Source: Cliona cf. orientalis
Taxonomy: Eukaryota > Porifera > Demospongiae > Clionaida > Clionaidae
NCBI GenBank assembly: GCA_963930775.1
Contig: OZ005696.1
Span: 6,944,001-7,008,000, forward strand
DNA: 64,000 nt
Reading direction: 5' to 3'
Shown here: positions 1-12,300 of the stretch, piece after piece
How the letters are laid out: every line of letters starts with the position of its first letter
Position numbering within the stretch: position 1 is the first letter of the stretch
The notes under the pieces: model-generated
The model's input: the letters and a program-made list of their open reading frames with translations, nothing else
The model's database searches: none
What the model was told of the DNA's origin: nothing
Translations under genes and position numbers: made by a program

Positions 1-36
1 GCCTTATTCAAGGAAATAATGTTCATGCAGATCCAG

Positions 37-330
37 ATCCCACTCTGATAGTAGATAATTTAATTGGAGTAATGGAGAAAGTGACATCAGATGAGGAAAG
101 AAGAAGGGAAGTATGGGGAAGGGTATTGAGGAGCGACTATGCTACTCCATCCTTATATCTTTATGAGGTCTACTCCAAGTACACAACTACTAAAGAGAAG
201 ACACATGCCTTAGCTGATGTCTATGTCAACAGCAGACCTGACTCTTCATGGCAGCATCTTGTCCAAATCTTGTATGGTGAGAGTGAACTGGCAGCAGCAG
301 AGGAAGCAAAGTCATTCCTTCAACAAAATG
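37..330 (+). CDS. Death-fold exon A, unit 1
   Basis: Single exon of 98 codons between an AG acceptor (35-36) and GTATGT donor (331). It enters and leaves in phase 1; the split codon reads Asp. It starts with the array signature PTL and ends with a helix-5/6 pattern, SSWQHLVQ then ELAAAEEAKSFLQQN, as in Death domains (conserved Trp, then an Ala-rich last helix). A second AG at 29-30 is possible, but the copy at 30771 supports 37. It differs from that copy at roughly 22 of 98 residues. Confidence 0.75.
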
Positions 331-3300
331 GTATGTGATATATTCAAAATTAGAGTGTTAAGTAGACATACTCTTGCCCTTGCCTCTATTAATCTGGAGC
401 ATGTGAGCTCATAATATCAATTTAGATTTCATAATAATGTATTTGACATTAAGTAGGGTTTACTTCAGGATTTCGCTCAAGAGGGGGCAAACATATAGCA
501 GCAAACTGTAGAAGGGGGCAATCCCCATATTAAATATAGGGAAAGCCAATTTCTAAAGTGGGCAAATCAATCCCGGGGGGAGGGAGGTGCCTCCAAAGCA
601 CACCCTGGCCAGTGTATAGGCTAGATGAAAATAGTCAACAGGCACCAACCATCCAATCCCCAACTTAGCTTATTTTTACACGAAAATAAAATATCTGATC
701 TTTTGCCACCTATAACTACACTTGTAACCGCCAGGGTCTTAGGCAGCCGGTAGTATCTGCATACGCTCAGACGTAGCCACAGAGAATACTCCGTAAAATA
801 TCTCATGAGGGGTCTGAACTCTATAGTCAGCCCTGAACACCAGCATTTTATACACAATACAGCATACTAATTACTTCCTGGTACATAAATCAGGGCTACA
901 CACATAGCTAATTAAAACATTACATCACATTTCCTCCCACTGAGGTAGGAACTCGTCCTCGAGTGGCTTAGCTAGTACACAAATCAAGCAAATTACATAA
1001 TTATATTCAATGTTCTAGGTTCTTTAGGTGCTTGACTGAGCTTTCTTGGTCATTGAACGAGTTACCGGTCCAGAAGTTCTAATTGGCCTCTGTGTTTCCT
1101 CCTGCATGCGTGATTTCTTTTTGTTTCGTTTGCGTTTTGCATTGCCACACCAAGAAATGTTGGGTAGTTCTGGATAACATGGTCTTATTCTATTCAAGGA
1201 AACAAAAATCGATTCAGCATCTGGCTTGTCCACCAGCTTTACTTCTAAATTGGTAGGTGTTGTGGCTAGGACTCTGTAGGGTCCATAAAATGGTCTGGCA
1301 AGCTTCCATGCTTTACCTTTCACAGCACCAGGCATGTACACCATTACTCGGTCACCGATTTCATACTGACTCTCCTTGGAATATCTATCATAATTTCGTT
1401 TTTGTTTTTCCTGAGCACTCCTGATATTTTCTTGTGCTGTTTTCCAAGCTTCAGATAATGCAATGGTCATAGTGGTCCTGTAGTCATCCATATCAACTAC
1501 ATATGGGCTTGCAACATGATTCAGAATACTGTCGGTAGGAAGTCGAGGATCTCTTCCGTACAGAAGGTAAAATGGTGATTCTCTAGTTGATTCTTGCACG
1601 CTTGCACGATAAGCAAATAGCAAAAACGGTAGGTGCCTGTCCCAATCACTCCCATTCTTCTGCGCACATTTAGCAATCATGTGTGAGAGTGTATAGTTGA
1701 AACGCTCTACTAGCCCGTCAGTTTGTGGGTGGTAGCCTGAAGTATTCACTTTCTTGATGTTTAACAGCTTACAGACTTCCAGGACTATTTCTGACAAGAA
1801 ATTTGCACCTCGATCTGAGAGCAATTCCTGGGGAGCTCCATGGCGACAGAAAATCTCTTCAACAAGTAGTTGGGCAATTGTTACTGCACTTTGATTGGCT
1901 ACAGGAAATACTTCAGCCCATTTCGTGAGATAATCCAGAAATACTATAGCATACTGGTTGCCGGATTCCGTAAGTGGTAATTGCAGCACATCTACTCCCA
2001 TCCTGTGGAAAGGTCCTCCAACAGCAATGGGTTGGAGTGGTGGCCGTGAGGCTCGTCCAGTGCCTTTTCTGGTAGCACAAGTTAAGCAGGACCTACAATG
2101 CCTCCGCACAGCGGCTCTCATACCTTTCCACCAACAGCTCTTCTTTAGAGTGTCATACACTCTTCGCTCCGCAAAATGCCCTGCAAATCGTCCAGAGTGT
2201 GCTTCTTCAAGGACATTTTGCTGCAATGACTCTGGTACGACAACTCTCCAATAACCTGGATTAGCGGGGTTCTCATGATGCAAGATTCCATCTATGATGT
2301 CATATTGATCTTGCTCCAACACTAGCTTTCTGGCTAGCTTCTCATCTGGTGGAAGTGTTCCACATTCAAGCAGCTCAATCATTTGCAGAAGGTCCGGGTC
2401 ACTTCGCTGAAGTTCACCATCAATTTTCTTTTCTATGATTGTTCCAGCTTGCTGATCTTTGGTACTGTTGGACCTTTCTTCCTCTCCAGTGATTTCTGCT
2501 GTGGTTGAATTTACTTGTGCCTTGCTTGTCTCTGTAGGGGAGGATGGATTGCGAGATAAGGCGTCAGCACTTGCATTGCTCTTTCCCGGTCTATGTTGTA
2601 TATGCAGATCCATCTCTTGAATGATCATAGCCCACCTAGCCAGCTTTGCTGAGGGATGGGGAGTATTCAACAATGATGTACAGGCAGAATGATCTGTTAA
2701 CACAGTGCACTTGTGTCCAAGAATGTATGCTCGGAATTGTTTCACTGCTCATACTAGTGCTAGAGTCTCTAGCTCAGAGATGGCATAATTCTTTTCGTGA
2801 GGATTCAGACTTCTGGAAGCATATGCCACTGGATGTACACATCCATCTGCTTGCTTCTGAGCTAGCACAGCTCCAAGACCTTCTCCACTGGCATCCGTCT
2901 CAAGTATAAATTCTTTATCCTCACCGAAACATGGATATGCCAGAACGGGAGCCTGCGTTAGCAGCTCTTTCAACTTTTCAAATGCTCTTTGGCAATCAAC
3001 AGACCAGTGGAAGTCTACTCCTTTCTTTGTTAAAAAGTGTAGTGGGTGAGCAAGCTTTGCAAATCCTGGAATAAATCTGCGGTAATAGGATGCAAGTCCT
3101 AAGAACTGCTTCAATTTTGTGACATCGGTAGGAACAGGGAAATCTTTGACTTTTTGAGTCTTGGATGGATCAGGTGCAATTCCTTTTCTGGAAATCACAT
3201 GTCCAAGATAAATCACTTCATCTTGCAGAAATGAGCACTTTTTGGGCTTGAGAGTGAGTTTAGCTTCCTGCAATCTGTTAAAGACTTGCTGGAGATGTTC

Positions 3301-6300
3301 CACATGCTCCTCCAATGTCTTAGAGTCACTAGTATATCATCAAGATACACAAAGCAGAAATCCCATTCCATTCCAGCTAGCACTGCTTGCATCAATCTTT
3401 GAAAAGTGGCTGGGGCGTTACACAAGCCAAAAGACATGCATTCAAGTTCAAATAGACCAGCATGTGTTGTGAATGCGGACTTGTCCTTAGTGGCTGGATC
3501 CATTTCTATTTGCCAATAGCCTGAGGCTAAGTCTAGTGTGGAGAAGTATCTAGCTTGACCAAGAGTATCCAGGATATCATCAATTCTTGGCAAGGGGTAG
3601 ACATCCTTCTTAGTTATCGCATTAATTCTTCTATAATCCACACAAAATCTGAGATTTCCATCTTTCTTTGGGACCAAAACAACTGGGCTGGCCCAAGCGC
3701 TGGTCGATGGCTGGATCACTCCTTGTTTTAGCATGTCATTAATGAGTTGGACAATCTTTTCTCTATGCACAAATGGTGTCCGTCTTGGTTGTTGCTTGAT
3801 GGGCCTATGTTCTCCTGTGTCAATTTTGTGAGTCACCAGGGAGGTTCGACCAAGCTCTGACTCATCCAGTGCGAACACATCTGTATTGTTCAGAATACAA
3901 TCTTCAAGTTTCTTGTACTGCTCGGCACTCAAATCTACTCGAGATAAATTCAATTGTTTCTTCAACTCTTGTCTGCGTTGATGCTCAGGTTCTTGCATGT
4001 TGGCTTGGACTCGAGTACAAGCAGCTGACTCGGTTGGAACTTGCTCAGCAATTGATTTACCCTGAGGCTTGACTTCTTGCTTGATCAAAATCTCTGCAAC
4101 ACCAAGTGGTGTGCCCTCTTCAACATCTATGCATTCCCTTGTGAAATTCTGAAGTGGGACTAGCAAAGTTCCTTTCGAGTTGACAGCAAATAGGCATTCT
4201 TGTGAGCTGAGGCCTTTCTCTCCCAGTGCAGTACTGTCTGGTTCAAACAGTAGCTCTTGGCCTTCCTGAAAGTGACAGTCAGCTGTAGCTTCTAGGAATC
4301 GTCCCTTTCTACCAGGTACTGTAGAAGCTTGTGCAAGTCTGATTTCCACACTAGCTGATTGTGATTGACTGGACTGTGCCCTCTGCATCTTTAGTGGTTT
4401 TCCATCTGGTTTCAGAAATTTTAGTCCTAAGGAATTGGTCTTCCTTGGGCTTTCAAGCTCTTGGCTATCTCATGTAGCAAAGCCCGAGATATGATAGTTG
4501 ACTGAGCACCAGTATCCACCATGGCTTCAACTTCCACTCCCTCAATATCCAAGTCAATGTATATGGTGGGTCCAACTGCACCTCCAACCATTGTTGGTTT
4601 GGCTGTAATTGTATCCACAGAGCTCTGGGTCTGCATCAGAAGCTGCTGCTCCTTGGCAAGTCTCTTTTGATTCAGAAGTGCTTCCAACTGCTCTTCTGTC
4701 AGATCTTCAACTTTTGGATCTGGAGACTGTATTGTTGCTGTTAGTTGAGCTGTTCTAGACACTTGATATCCTGATCTTCTGCTTCTGCTCTGGGCTGTTT
4801 GGTACAGTTTCTAGCAAAGTGATTTAAGCTACCACACAGCCAGTATCCTCTTTTGTGCTGCTCACTCTCTTGTTGTGTGGAAGCATGCGACTGCACAGTA
4901 GATCTTGATCGGCCCGTAGAATTCTGTGGTGCATTCTGTCTCTTTGTCAGCTTGTTTGCAACCTGTTGCTGCTTAGCATGAGGCTTGTCAGTAGATGTTT
5001 TAGAATCACCTCTGGCGGCTGCAGAAGCAGATATCTGTTTCTCTTGTCTCTCTACTGTGCGAGCTCGATCATATAACTCGTTGAATGTTTCACTTATCTT
5101 TGGTGCACCAACTTTTCTCTGCCATTTAGGGTGCAATGCTTGGAAAAAAACGGCCTTTTAGCATCCGATCAAACTCCTTGCTATCAGCATTAGGAAACGT
5201 TTTTCTTCCAAGACGTTGCAATTCTATTCCAAGCTGCTCAACTGTCTGTTGCTCTTGCATTAATTGATGAAATTCGAGGCCTCGCAACTCTTCTATATCA
5301 ACCGGTTTAAATCTCTGCTTTAATGCTTTGACAGCTTTGTGGTATGATGATTTCTCTTCCATAGGCATCACTTCAAACACTTGTTGAGCTGTCTTTTCAA
5401 GATGGGCTTTAAGTTGACACAACTTTTGTTCATCTTGCCACTTTGCCAAACGAGCTCTCTCTTCAAATCGTTCCATCCATCGATCAAAAGTGTTATCTTC
5501 ATCTTGGCTTTCCTCTCCACTGTAAAGAGTCAATCGGGGTAGTGTTTGCACTGTAACAGCTTGGGCCTGGGCTGCAAGCATTTGAGTCTGTGCTTGTAGC
5601 AACTTTGTCATTGACTCAATCAGGTCACTCTGAGTAGTGCTAGTATTATCATTCATTGGCAAAAGTGGTGGTGGTCCCAGAGTCTGGACCATTCCGGTTT
5701 CCATGATTGGATTGTTTCCTATCACATTAGTGGTGGCAGTAGCTGTGGTATGATCCACATTACTTGTGACTGATGAAGTATCAATGTTGCCACCTTGATT
5801 GACATTACCGACATTTGCATATGCATTTGCCATGGCATTTGCACTGCTATTTGCAATGCTGACAGGTACCTGTCTTTGTACACACTTTGTGTCAGGATGT
5901 TGCAGTTGCTCTGGGTCTGCAATAGAGTCTAAACTCTGTGTAAACATGTTAGGTAATGGAACAAGATTTTGTCTGCCAACCATCGGTTGCAATTCAACAT
6001 TGCCAGACACAGAATTATAACTGTTGTCAACAAGGCCATGATGTTCAATAACATCGTTATGCTCTTGACAAGGGACAAAAGCAGGGCCACGAGATTCCAG
6101 ACAAAATTGCTTTGTTCCTAATTGGGGTCGGGGTAAACTTTCGGGGTGTAAATGCAGATCAGGGCCACCCTGTTCACTGGAATGCTCCAACTCTCTTTCA
6201 GGTGAATATCTCTGTTTTGTAAGGGCCAATTCTGACTCGAGGCTCTGAATTCTGATTTCGTACTGCATTTTCTCTGACTCAAACCTTGATTTGATCTCCT

Positions 6301-9300
6301 CTACCCAGCCATCAGCCCTTTCACGCTCTCTTTCCCATTGGCAACGCTCATACTTGAGCTGTTGAGCATGCTCCTGCCTAAGGGCTTCCATCTTTCGATG
6401 CTTTTCAAGCTCACAATGCATTTCCACATGCTCCAGATTTTGAGCTAATCTCTGAATTTCCTGCTTCCCTACCCTCACCTCCTGTATTGCTTGCTCAGCT
6501 CGACCACAGGCTTCCTCCAGCTCATCGTCTTTCCTTCTGCAATCAGCTTCAGTGGTAGCCAGCCTTCTCTCCAGCTCCTGTATTCGCTGTAACAGCTCGC
6601 GGTCAGGCACTGTATTGCTGACTCCCCCGCCGAGAGAACTATCCATACTCCTTGTACTGCTGCCCAAATTCTCAAACGCTCGAAGTCTGAGAGTTTGCCG
6701 TCGAGTTCGACCTTGGCTTGCAGATCTAGAACCAAAGTTCTCTGACTCTCTGTCTTGAAGCAGGGCTCTTAGTTCCCTCTTTGACATACAAGCACTTTTG
6801 AGCAGAGGCTACCCGGAGTGAGTGGGCGTTCAGTTCAGGTCGGGGTGGAGCTCACGCACTGCGCTGCTCAGAGGTAAGTAGGTTGCTGTGGAAATCCTGG
6901 CAGGGTTGCCAAATGTAACCGCCAGGGTCTTAGGCAGCCGGTAGTTTCTGCATACGCTCAGACGTAGCCACAGAGAATACTCCGTAAAATATCTCATGAG
7001 GGGTCTGAACTCCATAGTCAGCCCTGAACACCAGCATTTTATACACAATACAGCATACTAATTACTTCCTGGTACATAAATCAGGGCTACACACATAGCT
7101 AATTAAAACATTACATCACACACTGATCATGGTTGTTTGATAGTGGATTAAGCCTCTGTCCAAACACAGTTTCAGTGTGGCTGGTGTATTGGATTAATTT
7201 ATTGTGGATGTGGCTTACCATTGTCTGATTTGAACGAAGTGTAGGTGGCTTGTACTAAGGCCCTATGTCAATAATTGATATGATATTCAGTAATTATATT
7301 AATTGCTCTTTGTCAGTAATTGGCATTTAATGCTGCATGCTACCAATTTATCCTTCATAACGTATAACCTTGGCACCAGACTGGTAACTACTATAGCCTT
7401 GTTGCTATATATATTACTCAATGATATGTGCCTACAATGGCTTACTGAGTGTTCTTGGCCTCATTCGATGTTTTTCACTGCTCAAAGAAATAGGAGGTGA
7501 GCATTGATCTTGATAGACGAATACCCAATGGAGCTTGCTTGAATTTGTAAAATTACTCTGGCCAATGCCATTGAACAAAATAGCTTCACTGTCGAGATAC
7601 CAGCACTATTCAAATGTTGATTACATAATTTGATTGTAGTCACGTGGCTTTAATTAAATGAATATGCATGCAACTGATACCAGGCTCTCCTTTCCCCTCC
7701 CGTTAGAACCTGGGTACAATTCATTATGGAGCCATAATAGTGCCAAAGCTCCTGATAATACTGGGAATACTTGCACAGTAGCTGGTGTGATATTATATGA
7801 TTGACAATGTCCTCTCTGTCCCCAGACCCCACACTGACAGTGGAGAATGTGACTAGAGCCATGGAGAAGGTCACAGTGGACAAGAGGAGACGAGTGTGGG
7901 AGAGGGTGTTGGGGGAGGGAACTGTTGAAGAGATTTATAGCAGGCATTCTAATGAAAAGGAAAAACTACATTCTTGTGGTGATGTCTATGTTGCCTGCAA
8001 ACCTCACTCATCTTGGAAAGAACTTGTTCAGAAATTATATAACTGTGGTGTAATGGCAGCAGCCAAGGAAGCAAAGGCTTTCCTTCAACACAATGGTGGG
8101 TGGTTCATAGTACAATACATCTTGGGTTCCGTACACACTAGCCAAATTATATGTAGCTGTTTGCTATTATCGTACCCTAAGCGCTGTTTTGTATCTAACT
8201 GCGACAGTGATACTTAAATATCGGCCCATGGCTTCCCTCCGTATACATCCGATATAAGGTGCACCTCCCATGGGCCTTCTTCGCAAAGGTGTGGTCATTT
8301 TTGCTACTACAGTGGAATTGAGCAACTGGAACCCCCCTATAGCGGCCTCCACTGGGGAATAAAGTTTGGCCTTTATAGAGGGTGGCCCTATCTAGTCTCG
8401 TGACCCAGCCCCCTAAACGCACGCGAAAATGTGTACAACGGGTTGTCGCAGCAGAATACAATATTATTGCGTACTTGCAGTTTCACGTTTAAAACTAGTC
8501 TACTTTTTGCTGGCCAAAACGACCTGTTTTACCATCGCTATCGTTTTCACGATAGTATCGTTGCCTCTATCACTCACCTTTTCGAAGTAAATCTTCAGAG
8601 TTCGAGCGGTATCTCGTTTGAATTTGAAACTACAGTCAGCTTTTTGCGTCCAGAACTGTTCTATTTTTGCTTGCCATCAGTCCTTCGGATCGTTTTGTCG
8701 TCTTTGCCGCACACACTTCTCGAGTAGATCAGTAGATCTTTGGTGCTGGTGGAGCACGAGCTCAAGTGAAAAAAGATGCATATGTTTATAATACGCGAAT
8801 ATATAATTATAGCGATTTGATTGCAAATGGAGTGATCTGATTGGTCGCGCCACATTCTTGAGCTTTGGACAACTCGTTGTACACAATGTTACCAGACCCC
8901 TTTTTCGCGAGCGTTTAAGGGGGCTGGGCCACGAGACTAGGCCCTATTTTGGGAGTTTTTCCAAAATTGAAACAAATCAATAATACAACTTGGATTATGC
9001 ATAAAAATAAACAAAACATCAAGCAGGGTGAAAATATTCTTTGAGTGTGCTCTCCCTAGCGGAGTTGGGGCTCGTACAGTGAAGGGAGGGCCCTATCAGT
9101 GCATATTACACCTGTATCTAGCATCTATCTGCACAGATTGGTGTGGCATGCCGAAAATTTCGTGGAGAAAACTTTCATGGGTGGCTAGAAAATCGTGAAA
9201 TTTGTGAAGGTTTTCTCGCTCAAAAATTTTTTGCTATACGGTATAGTATTATAGCTAATAGGAAAATTGGAACTGTGATTGTTGTACTTGTGGTTTTCCC

Positions 9301-12300
9301 CAGACCCCACTCTGACGGTGGAAAATGTGGCCGGTGTGATGGAAAAAGTTGTAGTGGATAAGAGGAGACAGCTGTGGGAGAGAGTACTCAACTCCACTCC
9401 AGAGATTGTTGATGAGATTTGTAGCAACCATTCCAGTGAGAAAGAGAAGACCCACGCCTGTAGTGATGTGTATGTCAACTGTCGTCCAGAGTCATCCTGG
9501 AAACACCTCACCTCACTGCTTTATGAAGAAGATGAGCTGACTGCAACGGATCAGGCCAGACCATTCCTGCCTCCTAGAGGTAAATTGTACACATTAATTA
9601 TAGTAACACTCAATACTTGAGGGTATTAATCCTCAGTGTGTGCACCGTACGGTACGGTACTCATTCTGTCTGTATATCTGTTACCACGAAATCTGCTGCC
9701 TACATCGTTTTTTACATCAAAAGAGGTGTCATAGGGTTTTTTTTATGGTTTTTCAAGATTTTGGTTTTTGCTATAATAACACTTTGTTCAAGAGTTCTGG
9801 CGTCATTCGTAGGTCACCACTGCCTTCCTTGCCCCCTGCATGATGAGCTTTCACTTGACAGAAGAGACAACAATGGTTTCTTTTTAACCGATATGTATGG
9901 CCAGACATAGATCCAACAAGATGACTGGCTTATCACTGATCGTAGCACTCTGGTAGATAAGCTTCTTGGCTTTCTGTGCATGCTACAAACTGCTGACACA
10001 GCACTGCTGTATGGTACACATGATACTGCTTGGATATTACATATTCGTGTGTAATATTCACTCCTGGCATCCTTTGACTCTAGCTTGTAATTGCAACAAA
10101 TATAAAAAACAAAAAAAATTGAAGGATGAAGTAGGGATGGCATTTCCAAGAAATACACAAACAAGATTTATAGGGATAACGTATCGCACCCATTATACAT
10201 CCCTATGCTTGCTTTTCTCGATAATTAATATCATACACTTCTGATTCAGTATGTAAAGTATCGCTATATTTTGATATTGATCCATGGGTTTACGGTACTG
10301 ATTTTCCATTCCTGCATGTACCCCACACATAACTAGAGCTCTGTAGAGCACATACCCCGCGTGCTCTGTAGCCACTGTAGCGTAGTACTCTGCAGCACAG
10401 CTGCCGACCATTTCCAATACTGAGCTTGAGCATGCGCAGTCGTATCAGCATGCTAAAAGAGTGGGTGTGGTCGATAAACCACAGGCATGTTGAACAGAAA
10501 GTGCACGATTTGTAGCACTAGTAAGCCTTTTTGAGCAATTCGAAGCCTGTACAAACCAGTTTTTCACCGATATCTACCGATGGGTTGTGCTTATAGCACG
10601 CACAGACGCCTAGAACTCGAGATCTGGCAATTTTTGAGCCGATGACAACAACGACAACGACAATAACGACAGATGGACAAACCGATTGCTTTACCCCTTG
10701 CGCATGCGTGCGGGGTAATAATACTACAGTGGCGCAGGAACCGAGGAGGCTCCAGGGGCTGGCGCTCCCCCTTGTTAGTAATGTCAGTCCATGTTCTCAG
10801 ATTAGCAAAACTTGGGAAATTCTCTTAGCCCAGTATTGTTACAACACAGATTTCTTATAAATTACCTGGCCTGATAATATGAGTAAAATGTGCCTCAATA
10901 GCTGCCAAATGTATTCTACTTGATCTATAGTTCAAACTTCATTTTTTCATCGAGATACATGTAGCAGCCTCGCTCGAGCAAAATGGGCGTGGTTTGACAC
11001 AAAGTAGGCGTGGTCACAAAAATTTGCACGCAATTATTTATTCAGCCCCCCCCCCCCCCCCCCCCCCAACCTTCAGTATCTTCCTACGCCTATGTACTAT
11101 ATGTGTGTGCACAGCTACTCAAAAAGCCAGCATAGGGATGTATAGTGGGTGTGATACGTTATCCCTACAAATCTTGTTTGTATATTTTTTGGCACTGCCA
11201 TCCCTACTTCATCCTTCAATTTTATTCAATTGTTTTTATACTTGTTACTGTTTTTTTAGTGCCTTCGGGGTAGCTCATGAAATTTCACTATAGGGTTACC
11301 GACTACCAATTCTACCGAAGTGGCACAGTAGTAGTCACATGCTTCCTTATAGGGTAACTGATTACCAATTAAAACGGCACAAAAGTCACACATAGTGACA
11401 CTTGTGCCATTTATGTTTTGGCACATTTCAGATAACCAAAAGCATGCCATGAATGACACAAGTATCACTACCGGTATGTGTGACTATATATTGTGCCATT
11501 TTTTGGTTGAATTGGTAATCGATTACCCTATAGGGGAGTGTGTGACTATTGTGGTATTTAGATATATGACATAAATGATACATCTTCCAAGTTTGGCACA
11601 TTCCCATTTCAACCAAAAATTGCAGATCATTATGATATCAAACTTTTGCCAGTTATGGTTTGGGTTTGGGTTCGGGTTATCATATAATTAAAACCATGTT
11701 CCTATATTTATTACCCCGTGTGCGCACATTCACAGCAGGGGTAAAGCAATTGGTTTTTCTGTTGTCTGATGTCTGTCATCTGTCATCTGTCGTCTGTTAT
11801 CTAGTATCTATCAGCATAAAAATCAGCAAAGCTCAACATTTAAGTGAAAGCAGGATCAATAAATGGGGTGTAAGACGGTGAAAAAACACCTTCTGTCTCA
11901 TTCTTAACCCTAAGCAATACCCAGGGAAGCTACAAATTGTGCAAGTATGTCGGATACGCCTACATTGGACACGCCCACCTAGTACCTTATGAAGTCTATT
12001 GCGCATGCTCAAGCTGCTCTACTAGGCATGCGGGGTACCGTATAACGGGAAATTTTCGTATGGTGCTAATTTTCGTATATTTCGTATGCTCCATCCCTTA
12101 TACGAAAATAAAAACTACGAAAATTTGAACGTACGAAATTTTTTTCTTTTCGCGCGTGACCTTTGACCTATACGCCTACCACAACCACAAGCGGTCACTA
12201 GCGGCAGGTGCTAAATGCAAGGCTAGCTCACTGAACGATGTCTCTTTATCGATTCTTTGCCAAGGCGTTGAAACGAAGTGACCTTTCTGATCCCAGTGGA

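Larger units (their letters stand above)
723..7120 (-). mobile_element. Ty3/gypsy-type LTR retrotransposon
   Basis: Complete element of 6398 bp on the - strand. Two 207-bp LTRs (TG...CA) are flanked by a direct CACT (719-722 and 7121-7124), a 4-bp target duplication. Order is gag, zinc knuckle, protease, reverse transcriptase, RNase H, integrase, with no env-like ORF. The RT-RH-INT order places it in Ty3/gypsy. It sits in the A-B intron of unit 1. Unit 2 lacks it, so it arrived after the duplication. The coding region is broken in several places (gag end, protease borders, RT, RNase H), so it is not autonomous as sequenced. Confidence 0.95.

Noticed and set aside
723..7120. Endogenous retrovirus with env
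   Set aside because: No envelope-like frame between integrase and the 3' LTR; a plain Ty3/gypsy-type retrotransposon fits.
7650..7947. - strand ORFs opposite the B exon (similar ones at 9185-9511, 32054-32504 and 34886-35074)
   Set aside because: They are antisense shadows of Death exons or repeat sequence, and lack domain patterns.
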